The notes: generated from the sequence alone by a model not told the origin. A stretch of 64,000 nucleotides of DNA from Arctopsyche grandis (GCF_051622035.1 NC_135357.1:37183691-37247690); one strand, 5' to 3'. Shown: positions 1 through 12,586, numbered from the stretch's first letter. Numbers and translations: made by a program.

Positions 1-262
1 AAACAGCGTAAACATGGCGAATCTAATAGTAAATATTCATTTGTTTTATATTGTTGCATGGACGTGAAGAGGGGGCTTCCAGAATCGGAGAGAAAGACGC
101 AGGAGGATTGTAGAAGTCTTTTATTCGGCTGCTCTCGTCAGCGGTCCAAGTCGGAATGGAATCCAAGCCGAGAGCGCCCATATTTATACCCGTTGGGCAC
201 AACACACATACATAAACTATTGGTCGATGAGTGGGGCGATCCCATTGGCCGTTACATACGAC
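1..262. other. unassigned flank left of a Harbinger element
   Basis: No gene is recognised here. The open frames are short and without family resemblance. The stretch ends at the TTA target-site copy of the transposon that follows. Confidence 0.4.
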
Positions 263-265
263 TTA

Positions 266-1069
266 AGGTCTGTTCATACCTAGTCAGCACGTACCGACTT
301 CAGCAGGTATCCGGCCGTACGAAAAGTATTCTTTGGTACATTTTGTATGGGTATATTCATACCAACCGTCACGTTTACGCCACGGCAGGCTTACAGCAGT
401 ACCCGAAATTTCCTGTTCATACCTTACAGCAACATCCGTCAACGTATCGTATCCGTTTTTTGGCCATCATGGAAATATACACGCGAATTACGTGCCATGA
501 GTCTGCCGCTTTGCTGTTTTGGACCAATTATCGATTGTGACAGTTGACAGCTGTTCAATCTTTCGACATGGTTTTGGCGCAAATATTTAAAAAAAATTTA
601 AATTTTTTTATGGAAATATTTAAAAAAATTTTGTCCATCATCCACAAGCTCCTTATACAGTGTCCAAAACTCTCCTTCGGTTTTTCTATTTTTTAACATG
701 GGATGCACATCAAAACGCCTCCGTGCTTTTTTATTGCCTTCTTGAGCTTCTTCTTCCAACAACAGCGCGATTATACATAATTTTTCGTTCGATAAACGTC
801 GAAACATTTTTGCTGACTTGTATTCTGACGCGTAGCTATGAATGCACGTGTATGCATTCATATTGCAAGTACTCGACAATACGACGTAAGCAATATTGTG
901 CCGTATCGTCATGGCCTCTATTGTATAAGTAAGCCGATTTTGCCTTGCACTCAGCCAAATAGCTGTAAACGTGACGTGACCACGACGTGTAGGTAGATAT
1001 GAATAGAAATGTAATAAAATGACATATTTGAAACGGAGTCGTGCAGTGCTGTTAAGTATGAACAGACCT
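266..1069. mobile_element. decayed PIF/Harbinger DNA transposon, 804 bp
   Basis: The ends are inverted repeats: AGGTCTGTTCATAC at the left and its reverse complement at the right. Each end is flanked by TTA (263-265 and 1070-1072), the target-site duplication typical of PIF/Harbinger. Inside there is a second inverted pair (GTCACGTTTA near 369, TAAACGTGAC near 964) and, on the minus strand, a remnant resembling the start of a Harbinger transposase. The element is too short to be autonomous. Confidence 0.8.
598..808 (-). pseudogene. Harbinger transposase N-terminal remnant
   Basis: The minus-strand frame reads a run of acidic then basic residues followed by RRRFDVHPMLKNR, then EGEFWTLYKEL and FFKYF. 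This matches the N-terminal pattern known from HARBI1-like transposases (acidic tract, Arg-rich tract, RFWVHPI, EFHxLYxEL, FxxYFRM). The frame stops right after KYFHKKI, where the family would continue into the catalytic domain, so only the N-terminal part is left. It lies inside the TTA-flanked inverted-repeat element, which supports the assignment. Confidence 0.7.
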
Positions 1070-1072
1070 TTA

Positions 1073-1431
1073 TTCATTCGGCGAGGACATTTTGGCGCGA
1101 ACGAGAGATCAGGTGATTAGCGCTCGTAAGCCATCGGTCCACGAGCGCCACCCACCTAATCTCTACGTTACAATATATTAATTTGTCGTCATATAAATGT
1201 TGTCTTGTTAACGAAATTCCCAACCAAAGATACATATATACTTACATACCAAGTCTCTTTCGAAATCATATACTAGATGAAATAAATTGAAAACTTGAAA
1301 TTGGAATTACACGACGAATAGAGAGAAGTTGTATTAACGGGGTCGGCGATCGCAGTGTTGCCACTGCACCAGATCGATGTGCACATTCCGTGTGTCGATC
1401 TAAGAATCGTCGAAGCCGGCCGAGAGTCGAC
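1073..1431 (+). promoter_or_regulatory. probable promoter and 5'UTR of COX5B
   Basis: This is the interval between the Harbinger element and the COX5B start codon. It becomes richer in GC and CpG toward the gene (about 1330-1431), as expected for a housekeeping promoter. No TATA box is obvious. The transcription start cannot be fixed from sequence alone. Confidence 0.4.
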
Positions 1432-2647
1432 ATGTCTGTGCTGCGAGTGGCCACGCAAATGGGGGCTGCGGCCCGCCGCGTCCCCGCCCTTTCGAGGTGC
1501 TTCGCCTATAAATGTGAGTCTTTCCTCTCGCGTCCACTCCCACCCGCCACCCGCCACCCGCCTCACGCGCTCTGCACTCGAGAGCGTTACGTAACATCGG
1601 CGACTCCGCCCCAGCCCCTGCCCTGCCCCCTTATCTGCTTCTCTTCATCGTGCCCTTTCGATTCGACTTACTTTACTTCGGTTTGAACGACACGAGCTGA
1701 CTTCAACTTCGACTGCCGTCCGCCGTCAACTACCTGACTGACAGATCGCACCACATTTGCAGGTTAAGTGCTGAACTGGCAGTGCGCGATCCATTTTCAT
1801 TCATTTGTTTACTTGTAAATTAAAATTCATTCATAAGCACGACCATACGTAACAGCTCTCACAAAAAGAAGAGGAAGAAGCGAATGACAGCTGAGTGAGC
1901 CGTAACGTCGACAATGGCGACCATGTCAATATATCGATTATTCCACAGGAAAAAGCTATTGATTTTTGTTTTATTATTTTTCATTCACCTCTAAGCGAAT
2001 GATTTGTGCAAAATAATTTAACATTTGCACTATAATAAAGAGCTTGTAAAAATAATAAATAAATTAAAATTTTCGCTAAACAAATGAATACACATTTCAT
2101 ATCTTGTACAAAAATCGACGATAAAACAACTTAATCTAAGAACGATTTCTGTTTTTTGTACAATACAAATGTAAAATGCGAATTTTCGTTATTATATAAT
2201 GTCGTTTTTCTTCCTTCAGCGTTTGCCGATCCTATGGAGCACGCGACCGGTTTGGAAAAGCGTGAACTCCTCGCCATCCAATCCGGAGACCCCGACCCGT
2301 TCAACAGCAACATTGTAGAGAGGACTGCTGGCACCAAAGACCAGCCAAATCTGGTAGCATCTGCGTTCGACTCTCGCATCGTAGGATGTATCTGTAAGCA
2401 AAACTCGACTCGTCGTACATCGAACACAACAGAATCATTATTCAATATATATTTTAATGATTTCAGGTAACGAAGATTGCGCCTCAGTGAACTGGATGTG
2501 GGTGCACAAGGTGATTTTGGAATCCAATGAGATATTTTGCACGTCGATTTCGAATGTTTTGACTTATTGTTTGTTTGTCGGTAGGGAACTCCTCGTCGTT
2601 GTGGTTGCGGTCATTGGTTCAAGCTGATCGAGAAGGCGGCCATATAA
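1432..2647 (+). CDS. COX5B: cytochrome c oxidase subunit 5B, mitochondrial
   Basis: Four coding exons join in frame: 1432-1513, 2220-2393, 2467-2510 and 2585-2647 (363 nt, 120 aa). Donors are GTGAGT, GTAAGC and GTGATT, and acceptors follow pyrimidine tracts. The start gives an Arg-rich, acid-free N-terminus suited to mitochondrial import. The mature part shows COX5B hallmarks: DPMEHATGLEKRELL, GTKDQPN, SAFDSRIVGCIC, VNWMWVHKG and CGCGHWFKL, with the CxC pairs that bind zinc in this family. The protein is a nuclear-encoded subunit of respiratory complex IV in the inner mitochondrial membrane. The length equals the usual precursor length. It is transcribed toward NCOA6. Confidence 0.96.
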
Positions 2648-2765
2648 GACGGTCATCTTTAGAGTACAACCGCGATGCTTTGCAGAGGTTCACTTTTGGT
2701 TTCAGAGGACATCTTGGAACGCTCCGGTCCTGCAACGAGCATCGCACACTTACATCCATTTATTT

Positions 2766-2771
2766 AATAAA
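2766..2771 (+). promoter_or_regulatory. AATAAA polyadenylation signal of COX5B
   Basis: A perfect AATAAA lies about 120 nt after the COX5B stop codon, a normal 3'UTR distance. Confidence 0.6.
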
Positions 2772-3952
2772 ATTTGAGTACGTAGAACACTTTTAGTCAA
2801 CGGCGACGGTCCACGTCCATCGAAGAATTTATTTTTCTGTTAAACACTCAGCTTACGAACGGAAGAGGACCCGCCTCCAAGAATTGCGTTTTCATTGTAA
2901 TGTTACAGCTGTTGCGTGTATATAGGTTTAATTGAAATATACTTAAGAAACTATCAAGTATGATGATGTTTTTTTTATTACCTCACTCCCCCTCCTATTT
3001 GATGTCCTGTTATGTAAAAATTAGAGGCAGCATAAGAATTCCATAGGTTTTGATACAACATGCAAAAGGCATGTGAAACAAGAAAAAAATTTATATTCTG
3101 CAATTTTGTTAATAATAATAATTGGAAATATTAGAAATTATCAGGAACGGGATGCATAATATGAGATGAGATGGGAATTTTAAAACTCATTTTTAACACA
3201 ATAGTAAGGTATCTATTCAACAATATAGATCTTATACATTAGCTATAATAATAAACCTGTCCACAAAAATCTACAATCATTACAAATTACAATTATTAAT
3301 TATTATTATAATCATTAATCAATATTTTTCTCAATTTAAAAGTTAATAATATACTCATCATCATCATACTAAAAAATACAAATGTAGGTTGTGATCCATT
3401 AATGCTAGGTTTTTTCTTCATATTTATATTAAATATATGTGTTTTATAAATCTAAAGAGCTAAAGCTGTTAAAATCTTTATAATATATATATATATGTAT
3501 ATAACATACAATATTTATGATTTTTTTCTCTAATCCTAATTTTATATATGCAATCAATTTTTTAATTTCCTTTTTTGTTTAAAATTACTACTTATGTTTT
3601 ATTAATTATTTATGCTACTTATTTAACTATATATTCACCTTTCGAACGTGTCTATTCAGCAAACATCCACACACACACACACATCTTTTGCGAAAAATCA
3701 TTACAATTATATATAGAGAAAAGGCGATTCGCATTATCATCATCAACATCATTGTAACATCTATGTACAGTTTGAAGCGTGAGGCTATATCTTCGCACAC
3801 GTACACTTTCACGCACATTCAACAAAACACACGCGGTGCAAAGGTGACACAAAAAAGGACAATAATTAAAATTCAACATTTTATACATTCAATTTACAAG
3901 TTCACTAACTATTTATAATCATTACTAACGATCACATTACGCGTATCAAAAA

Positions 3953-3957
<5 letters not shown>

Positions 3958-4005
<48 letters not shown>
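3958..4005. repeat. (TA)n microsatellite
   Basis: About 24 uninterrupted TA units. Shorter TA tracts occur near 3485 and 4298. Confidence 0.95.
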
Positions 4006-4007
<2 letters not shown>

Positions 4008-5284
4008 ATAAAATAAAAACCCACCAATGCCTACAATTTTTCCACACAAAACGTACGAGATTGCTTTTCACATTCAGCCAAGTCGAAACTCAAATCTGAG
4101 ATCAATTTCTATGGTGCAGCCGACTCTGATTTACACGAACACATGGCGATTCTCGGGAGAGGGAGGTTCACCCGTCAAAACGCGACTTTAACAAATTGAA
4201 AAATTAATTAGCTAACTCTCGTGACTCCCCCTCCATCTGACTTTGACTCGTAGCCAAAATGTGAAAGAAGCTTCGACAATCAAATATTATTTTAATATAT
4301 ATATATATATTAACCGTTGACTAGCCCCCGTACTGATAGTTTATTTGAAAAATTTCACAAAATGTAAAAAAAATAACAACAAAATCGAATAAATAATCAA
4401 CATCAACAAATAATGGGTTAGTTTTTTTTTTGTTTGCTTTATAATAATTGATAAATTAAAAAAAAAAAATCCACAACTTTAAGACTAGGGTCTCGTTTGA
4501 ACTATGCACGCACATGTAGACAGATGGAAACCCTCGTTTCATTTCGTTTTTGTTACAGTTCTCTTTTCGAATACGAAAACGGCTCTCATTTCATTTAAAT
4601 AAAAACAAAAAAATAAAAATAAAGAATAGACCATCACGTTCGAAGTCGACTATACTTATAAATATATCACGCTGGGCTTACAGAACATACGGGAAAATAT
4701 AATAGCATATTTACAAAGAACTAAATAATAAAAAAAAAACTTCATCTATTGTTACTACGTACATAAATAAAGTAAAAAAAAACCATCAAAAGCACCTAAA
4801 CGAAAGTACACATTTTTTGCATGATCGAAATAAAATAGAGACGTGAAAAATTGCAAGAGGAAAGAAATTCCATATCTAAAAAAAAAATTCTCTTTTCAAC
4901 ATATAAAACTAAAAATTAACAATTAAAAATAATTATAAATTCACCGTAACTGCTCTCATTTCTTACAAGGTTTTTTTTTAACTAGAATAAAAGTGCTACA
5001 ATATATGTAATATACATATAGCAATCCGTAATAAATAAACTAGCTATTTACAAAATTGTTACATGTTATTATATAATAATAAAAAAAATTGCACTGCTAC
5101 TTTCGCACTCCGTACTCGTATCGGAGAGGGGGAGGGGGAGTGTGTGGAGGGGATGAGTTGGGATGAAAAAAGGACAACGTCCAGACGCACCATTATTTAA
5201 AAAAAAATGATCCTGCTCTAAAAAAATAGATTTACTGATCCTGCTCTAATAATACAGAACGTACAGGGCGATTCGAAAAAATCA

Positions 5285-5297
5285 CCCCCCCCCCCCC
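5285..5297. repeat. poly-C run
   Basis: Thirteen consecutive C followed by TCCCC and CACCCC, in the likely 3'UTR of NCOA6. On the transcribed minus strand it is a G run. Confidence 0.8.
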
Positions 5298-5896
5298 TCC
5301 CCACACCCCACGTTCAACAATTATTAATATAAATCTAATACATTCTATTTCATTTATTTCTTTTTATACAAAAATATGTCACTGCAAGAATTCCGCGTAC
5401 TTTTATTTTAAAATTTAATTTTTGTGTGTAAGCTTGTTAAAAAAATATAACAATTTCACATGTGTGTACATTACATGTAATATATGTATGTGTGTATGCG
5501 ATCTGATGATCTATAGCGAACGTGGAAAATAGGGATTCTATTCTAGTCTGAATTTGGTCGTCAGGTCAGAACAACTACGACATAACACGGAGGTAATGAT
5601 TATTAAACTTGTATGTACGTACGTACGTATGTGTGTAAGGAAAGGTGACAAAACATGGTGACGATAAATATAAATAAAACAGAAGGGGGAAAAGACGAGT
5701 CATAGTGAGGACGTCAAGATCTGATCTGTCGTGTTTGCATTAGATAGCTACGGATAATAAATGGGATGAATCAAACGGCTGGAGTGAAGGCGGCGGGACC
5801 GCAGGACGCTGCTACGAGAGTGGCGAGGGGCACGATGGTAATGGTATCGGAGGGCGGCGCCTCCGGCGGGCCGGGCCGGGGGCGCACGCCACTGCG

Positions 5897-8800
5897 TCAC
5901 TTGCCCTCGCGCGAGCCTCGTCTTCGGCGGCCACTCCAATTCGGCGACTCGACTACTGGACACAAAAAAACTCTGATTTAAACACAATGCAAACGAATGG
6001 ACATAAAGACAATTAGAAAAGTGTGAACGGTGAATACTAGACTAGTTTACCTGCACTGCGGGTTTTTCTTCGAGCTGCGGCAACTGGGACGGTGGATCCC
6101 GGAGGATTGCCACCTTCCTCCGGCGTTTTCTTTCCGCTGCCTGATGACTGACGTACGGAGCGGCGTGTGCCGACTTTGTCCAGTGGTAGTTCGCAGTTTT
6201 GGATCTTGACTGAGACGCCTTTCATGCCGCCGGTGGCAGTCGTCGGTGGTTGCACTTTGCCGCCGGTGTGTCGGTTGTTTTGATTCCTCGTCATGTGCGG
6301 ATTGGTCTCGACCGTCTTGGGGCCTTTGCTGCGTACTTTGCCGGCGACAGCGATAAGCGGCTCGTCACTGTCCGAGTCGGATTCGATCTGTTCGGCGCCG
6401 TCCTTGTCGAGAGTCTTACGCGGCGCCTTCTCGGCGAACTTCTTCCCGTCTGGTTTCGCGAGGAGTTTTGCGATCTCGGGCGTCGCCTGCGTCACCAGGT
6501 CGTTCGATTTGGTGAATTCCGCCGACGTTTTGATGTCCATGAATTTTTTCACTTTGGTCGGTTTGCCGTGGAGGTTTGGCGACAGGCCGTCTTCGCAACT
6601 TATGCTGGAATGGTTGGAGCTCTCGGACTCTTGGCGCTTTCGTTTAACGGTCGTCGCCGCCAGTTTGGGGCTCATTTTGTCAACAGAGCCGCTGCGCAAG
6701 TTGTTGCGGACTCCGATCGTGGCGGGAGAGTTGGCTCTCGAGTCGGACTTGAGCAAGTTTGGACTGTGCTTTGGCGTTCTCAGCTTGTCGGCGGGGCTGT
6801 TCAGTTTGCTGCTGGAGCGAGTGCGCACAGAGCTTTTTATACAACTCTTGGGAGACAGCGAGTTAGATTTGTCCTGGTATTCAGAGTTGGGTATTTCTAT
6901 GAGGAGTTGCTGTAGAAGTGCTTTGTCGGGAAAGTCACACTTTTCTAAATGTTGGCGCGGGACTTGCTCGTCGTTTGATTGTATTATTTTCGAAGCTTGT
7001 TCATAATGCGACAGATCGCACGGTTTGTTTTCGACGGCGCCCATATCTTCCGACTTGATCTGTTCACGAATGGTCAACTTCTCCTCCGGCTCATGATCGG
7101 ACAGTTCGGAATCGCGTAATTTTTCTGGATTCGAGTATGTGTACAGAGCCGGCGTGACTCTCAATGGTAACGGTTCAAAGTCGTTCATTTCGTTTTTCAC
7201 GCAAACTTTTCCCATAGTCTTTTTTACACTATCATTGTGTCCGTTGTTCGTTTTGTTGTCGCCAATTTCGTCTGACTTCGTTTTTTCGTTGCAACACTTG
7301 TCTAGAATGTAATCGCTCTCCTCCTTTTTGATAATGTTCTTGTTTTCGTTCATGTCTTTACTCATTATGAGGTGTTTCTCGTTACCGACGAGAATACGTT
7401 CGAGGCTTTGATTCGTTTTGTGGCGATCTTGCTTACTAGACATCTCGATGTATTCGTCCATCAGCCGCCGTTGATTGTGCTCACCGTTGATGTGGTCGGT
7501 GTGTAAGCCTTCCATTTTGGCAAGTTCGGCTTCTATGTCGATCATGTCGTCCAATTCTTCGGGATGATACTCCATCATGTCAAACGCGTCCGTATTTCTA
7601 CACATTTCGATGTTGAGACCGTCGGCTGACGTCAAATCTTTGATTAGCTCCTTCCTCGATATAGTCTCGGGTAATATGCATCGTCCGATGGGGCGACTGC
7701 ACTCGTCTTTTTGAGCGGCCGCGCGCTGTTCTTTATTCTTCGAATTGTGCATTATATTGTCTAAAACGGCAACTGTCTGTAGTCTATCTTTGATCTCCTC
7801 CTTTCGGTGGTGTTGAGTGTCTTGATTTCGTTCGGGTACGCTCGATTTGTGAATCGGCACGGCACACATGTCCGAGGAAAGACAGTGAGGCGATTGACTG
7901 GCTTGGTTGGGAGATTTTTCAGAGAGTGCATCCATGGATTCGATGCCCGAGTCTTCACCCTGCGCTTGAGAGTTGGGAGATCGGCTCGAATTGCCGCCCT
8001 GCTGCGTCGCAACTTCCGACCCCATGTTCGAATGATCGACAGGCGTACCCTGAGATTCCTGACTAGGCGATCTAGATATGACGTTGCGTCCCGTGTCCCG
8101 GTGGATCTCTTGCATCTCTTGTACTATCCGATTCTCAGTGGACATTTTAAAATTTACCTCATTATTGTCCAATTCGTCTACCTTTTTCACGAGACCGTCT
8201 TTATGCGAGCCGACACTCGATTCTTGCGTCGTCAATATGCATTTGTCATAGTTTTTATTAAATTTTGTCTCCGCCGATATATCTTCGAGGAGCTTCTGCT
8301 TAAATTTTGCCTCCATCTCGGCGATGTTTCCCTGCGGCACGATCGTTTTCACCGACTTTGACTCCTTGTCTTTGAGGGTCTTCAAATCGGCTGTCATCTG
8401 CCGATCGAAGTTTGCCGACGTTTTTATGCTCTCCATGGACATTTTTTCTATTTGTCGTTCGACGACCAATTTGGAATAGGATTTGTCTTTGCTTCGATCT
8501 TTCTTCGGTTTCGATAAGCTCTGACCGGAGGGAGTATTCCAAGTTCCTAGCATGCCGCTATCTTTAACAGTAGTATTATGACTAGAAGTAACAGTTGTAT
8601 TAGAAATGGTGTGATGAGCGAGGGTTCCGACGTTGGTGGATCCGATGACTGACGCAGGAGGAGCCTCTCGCGACACCGGTGGTGGCAGGGTACCCATCTT
8701 CAAATTGCCAACTGTAGTATCTGAAATAGAAAAGAAACAGTTGAGAACTCAAATTGGATAACGATGCCGATACATTTTTGATTGTAATTAAGATTCTTTT

Positions 8801-11800
8801 GACTGCCGTTGTCAAACAAAAGATTTTAATCCAGTTTAAATGAAATCAATGGAATAGTAAACCTCGTCTACTGTAAAAATAGATTCATGACCCTTTTTAC
8901 CTAATGCATGAAGAGAGGAAGATGAGGCTGCCGTCTGAGCGAGCTTCCGCTTCTTCTCGAGGGAGGCAAGCCCGTTGGCACCCAACATGTCGGAGAGCCC
9001 CCGTTTCAGGGCACTGGGAACGGCGACCACTTCACTGTCGCTTCCCCTGCGGCACTCTAACTGTCTAACAGAGGATTTGCTGACACCGTCGATGCTGAGA
9101 GCCCGCTCGAGGCTCTGGCGCACTTTGGCACCATGTTCTGCACTGCCCTGTTGCAGGTAAATAGTATCGTCGCTCACTTTAGCACCGGTTTGAACACTTG
9201 AATTATCACTTCTGCTGTGCAGATAGTTCACGACGCTACTGCTTTTGCCCTTGTCCGTGAACTTGTTGAGCATGCTCGCCCACTTTTTGGCGTCAACGAG
9301 TTTCATCTGAACGGCGTCGTGGTTGTTCACTTCAGCCGATTCTTCTCTGTAACCCTCGTTGTGGGCATAGATTCCGTCTTTGGAATCCTCGGCGCTAATT
9401 TTACCCGCCGTCAGTCCATCGCCTTTCGCCTTGTGCTTTTCCGCGCCCAGCGGCTTTGTCTTCTTCAGTTTGTTCTTGACGTGTTCCAACGACTGCGTCT
9501 TCGAAGTCGGCCCCGATTTGGATAGAAGTTTGGAGACTATTGGCGATTTGGACACTATGTGAGCGTTTTTGAAAAGCGATTTCATGTGATAGTGCGGCGA
9601 GAGCGTTTCGTCTTTCGATTTGTGCTCGTCGGCGTCGGCAAAATGGCTGTTGAATTTTATATTTCCACCCATTTTCAAAGCATCACATAGTTTCGAACTC
9701 ATCATATCTTCGTCCAACTTCTTACTTTCGATATTGTCGAGACTATTTTTACCGTCGGACTTTTTATGCAGTCGTTCCAACGCAAAGTCGTCCCTTCGGA
9801 CTTTTAACTTCTTACTGAGCATAGACAGGTTGTTGCCGCCTTCGATATCCTTAGACGACAAGCTCAACGCGCCTTTCTTCTTTTCTTTCTTCGTTTTAAT
9901 GACAGCGGAGTTTCTGCCTCTGAGGCTTATGTGCAGCGGGGGTACGCGCAATTCAGCCTCAGCGCCAGACGTCGAGGTTGTGGGCTGCGGTATCGTCGGT
10001 TTGCCCGCTGAAACGCTCACCGTTCCCTTTTTAGCGACCTGCGAGTTGATGAAACTCACGTCGGCTTTATAAACAGGCGCCACGATCGGCTCGGAGGGTT
10101 CAGGTTTTTCCAACTTCAGTCTCAATTTAATCTTCTCCTTTTCAGTGCTACCGATCTCTTGCACCAGTGACGATTTAACCGACGCCACTTTCACAGGCAC
10201 AGCCTTCTCTTTCATTTGAACGATCTTCATCACCTTGCCGTCCTTGGCTATGAACTTCTCCTTGCCTAAAGAAATTTTATCCTTCAACACAAACTTATCT
10301 TTGATCTGCAACGGCCTCGTGTCTTTAGCGACGAGCAACTTGTCCTTAACCATAATTTTACCGTCTCTTACTAAGTTCTTATCTTTCTTTACACTTTTGA
10401 GTTTATTAGCACTCTTGGAGGACACGTCGAGACCGGACGTGCGAGCCGCCGTCTCCGAATCGCTCTGATCGGAATCGGCCCGCCTCGAAAACTCGGTCGA
10501 ACCGGACGTCTCGTCGTCGGAGAAACCCGGATTCGACCGCTCAGAGTTGAGCGCATCGAAGTAGGGATCGGGAGGCAGAGCCGGCTGATCGTCTTCTGCC
10601 TCACTGGATGACGATTCAGTCGGCAACGGTTCTAAGTCCCCAGTCAAAGAATTGATTAAATATTCGCGATTCTTGCCTTTGCTATTGAGTGCAACCGGAG
10701 GGGTGGGTGGTTTGACTGCTTCAGGCGCAGGGGCAGTTGCGTCTGCAGTTTGAGCGTTGCATAGAATGTCTAGTTTTGTGTCTTGTAAGACTTCGTTGAG
10801 AGGCATTTTGGTGTCGAGATCGCTGATGTCCGACAGGGCAGTGTCGAGGTTAAGATCGGCGGCGCTGATGCTGGGTAGTAGTTGGTCGAGATCGCAACCG
10901 TCGGCGATGTCGGGCAGAGCAGCGAGGGAGTCCGACGACCAAGGTTCAGACTTTTGAGCGCGGTTGGCGGCAGCCTGTTGCTGAGCGTTGTACTGCTGCT
11001 GGTAGCGCTGAAACTCTTGGAAGCTCGACTGAGTTTTCTGGTCCATGCTGCTAGCCGTCGGGATGAGTGCTTGTAGGTTTTCGTTGATCGACGACTGTCG
11101 GATGAGTTGGCGGTTGTATGGCGGCGCAGGCGGGCGAGGAAAGGCGGGTGGGCGCAGCCGTTGAGGCCCAGTAGAAGTCGAGGAAGGCACTGAGAGGCTA
11201 ACCGGCGGGCGACCTGTAGGCGTACCGGCGTATTTAGAAGGCATGGCGACAAAGGCACTGGTGGCGGGACCAAGCGCTAGCTCTGCCCGTCCATCTTCTA
11301 GGGTCTCCAGCTTGGGGCGAGTGATGGGCGGCGTGGGTCCCACACCGTCGTTCTGCAGCAGGTTCACGAGCAGCGGACTCGATATGGCGATGTTGGGCGC
11401 AGGCGGAGGTTTTGAAGAGTACGGAGGGGGCGGAGGAGCGAATCCTCCACCGCCGCTGGGACCAGCCTGCGCCAGCGCGAGCGTGTTCTCCTTCCGATGT
11501 ATCACCCTGGCTTGGGTCATACTGCCGAACGGGTATTCGCACTGCTCCGGTGAAGCATTTGGAATGTTCACCGGCAATTTGCCGTCCATCGGACAGACGG
11601 TGTTCGGGGATTTGAATTGAGGATCAGGCGGCGCCGGCAGAGACGACGATGATGGTGTCGAGTGCGTCGACTGGTGTGAGGTTTGAGAGGTTGAGGGTTG
11701 CGGCGCCGAAGCGTCCGTTGACAGAGCCCCACATTCGGCCAGCAGTCTGCCGAGCCCTACCGTTACGTCTGCATTGGAGCTTGTCGAGGGGCCTGCTACA

Positions 11801-12583
11801 TTATCTGTGGAAAAAAAAGGCAGTTATTAAACAGTACAATCGTGTATATGTGAATGTATACCATATATAAAGCAATGTTTGCTAAAATGTTGACAGTTAA
11901 ATCAGATAAATTGACGAACTCTGATAAGAAACGAGCCAATTGGACGTCACAACTATGCAAACCAGACCATAGAAATACTTTTTTTTTTAATTCAAGAGGA
12001 CTAATTAAGAGGTGTTGAACCCAGTTGGTAGCGGCACAAGCTAACTACTGAGTTGTCTTGCTGGCAACACATCATACACTATCGAGACTGATTACTTTGA
12101 ATTTTGAACAATGTGGAACACAGTCGAAGTAATATTCACCGGAGGATTGTTGACCAGATGACGTGGAAGCCGTCGGAGCGGCCAGTCGTAGCGAGAGGGC
12201 ACGGTCCCCGTCCAGTTGAACGGAAAGTACACCGAGAGCCCGCAGTTGTGGAGCACCCGTCGCAGCCAGTGCCCGGAGCCGCAGAGCGGCCGCCATCGGC
12301 ACCGACAGGGTTATCCTCACCGAATTCCACGGCTCCACCTGAAACACGAATTCGACTCGTATGAATGACGACGAACGCTCAATCAAATTGTGAAAATTTC
12401 AAAACGTGCTCATTTTACTACCTTGTCTAATTTAAGATTAGACTGGCGATGATCAGCAGTGAAGATGAGGTGACGAAGGTGGCGCAGCAAATAGCGGAGG
12501 CGTGCGGGGAAACCGGCATCGTGCAAGTCTCCCTCGCAGGTCACCACCACACCACACCACCCACCCAACCTATCCGCTGACAT
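5897..12583 (-). CDS. NCOA6: nuclear receptor coactivator 6 homologue
   Basis: Five coding exons, in transcription order: 12583-12422, 12338-12140, 11804-8901, 8720-6051 and 5955-5897. They join in phase to 5994 nt (1997 aa; human NCOA6 is about 2060). Residues about 1-120 match the conserved N-terminal NCOA6 domain: exon 1 ends LKLDK and exon 2 begins [14 protein letters not shown], then [17 protein letters not shown]. Residues 266-270 are LVNLL within [11 protein letters not shown], the classic ASC-2 NR box. A second LxxLL, LQQLL, lies at 1691-1695. Most of the rest is low-complexity, Ser/Pro/Lys-rich and probably disordered. The last exon ends in an Arg-rich tail. In animals NCOA6 is a nuclear co-activator in MLL3/4-type methyltransferase complexes. 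ATG 12583 is the first ATG of the domain exon; non-coding exons lie upstream. Confidence 0.92.
6051..8720 (-). CDS. NCOA6: NCOA6 large exon 4 (second LxxLL, C-terminal half)
   Basis: This 2670-nt exon encodes about residues 1089-1978. The acceptor is TTCTATTTCAG and the donor CAG|GTAAAC. Notable segments are [17 protein letters not shown], an acidic block ([19 protein letters not shown]), [25 protein letters not shown] and a basic end (RRKTRSA). Read through, the frame stops at 6037-6039, but the strong donor and the in-phase last exon make splicing the better model. Confidence 0.88.
8901..11804 (-). CDS. NCOA6: NCOA6 large exon 3 (NR box and lysine-rich repeats)
   Basis: This 2904-nt exon encodes about residues 121-1088. 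The acceptor is a T-rich run ending CACAG; the donor is TTAG|GTAAAA at 8901. It holds the LVNLL motif, Pro-rich runs, a Gln-rich stretch (about 380-405), an acidic Ser-rich stretch, then imperfect repeats around KDK and KDGK (about 580-660). Long antisense open frames here are by-products of its base composition. Confidence 0.9.
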
Positions 12584-12586
12584 CTC

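Larger units (their letters stand above)
2800..5896. other. AT-rich interval between convergent COX5B and NCOA6
   Basis: About 3.1 kb without a recognisable gene. It must hold the 3'UTR end of COX5B and the 3'UTR of NCOA6. Contents are simple sequence: A/T runs, a long TA tract, a GGGGA-rich stretch near 5125-5155 and a C run near 5285. Minus-strand AATAAA candidates (TTTATT on the plus strand) occur near 5350 and 5400. Confidence 0.5.

Noticed and set aside
58-540. 160-codon open frame at the left edge
   Set aside because: It crosses the end of the Harbinger element and has no family resemblance.
6250-7006. Two long plus-strand open frames (221 and 237 codons) opposite NCOA6
   Set aside because: They are antisense to a spliced gene that joins in phase and has recognisable domains; the frames show no family pattern.
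6037-11589. Assignment of the large Ser/Lys-rich gene to Mediator subunit 1
   Set aside because: The composition resembles MED1 tails, but the N-terminal [14 protein letters not shown] domain and [11 protein letters not shown] point to NCOA6.
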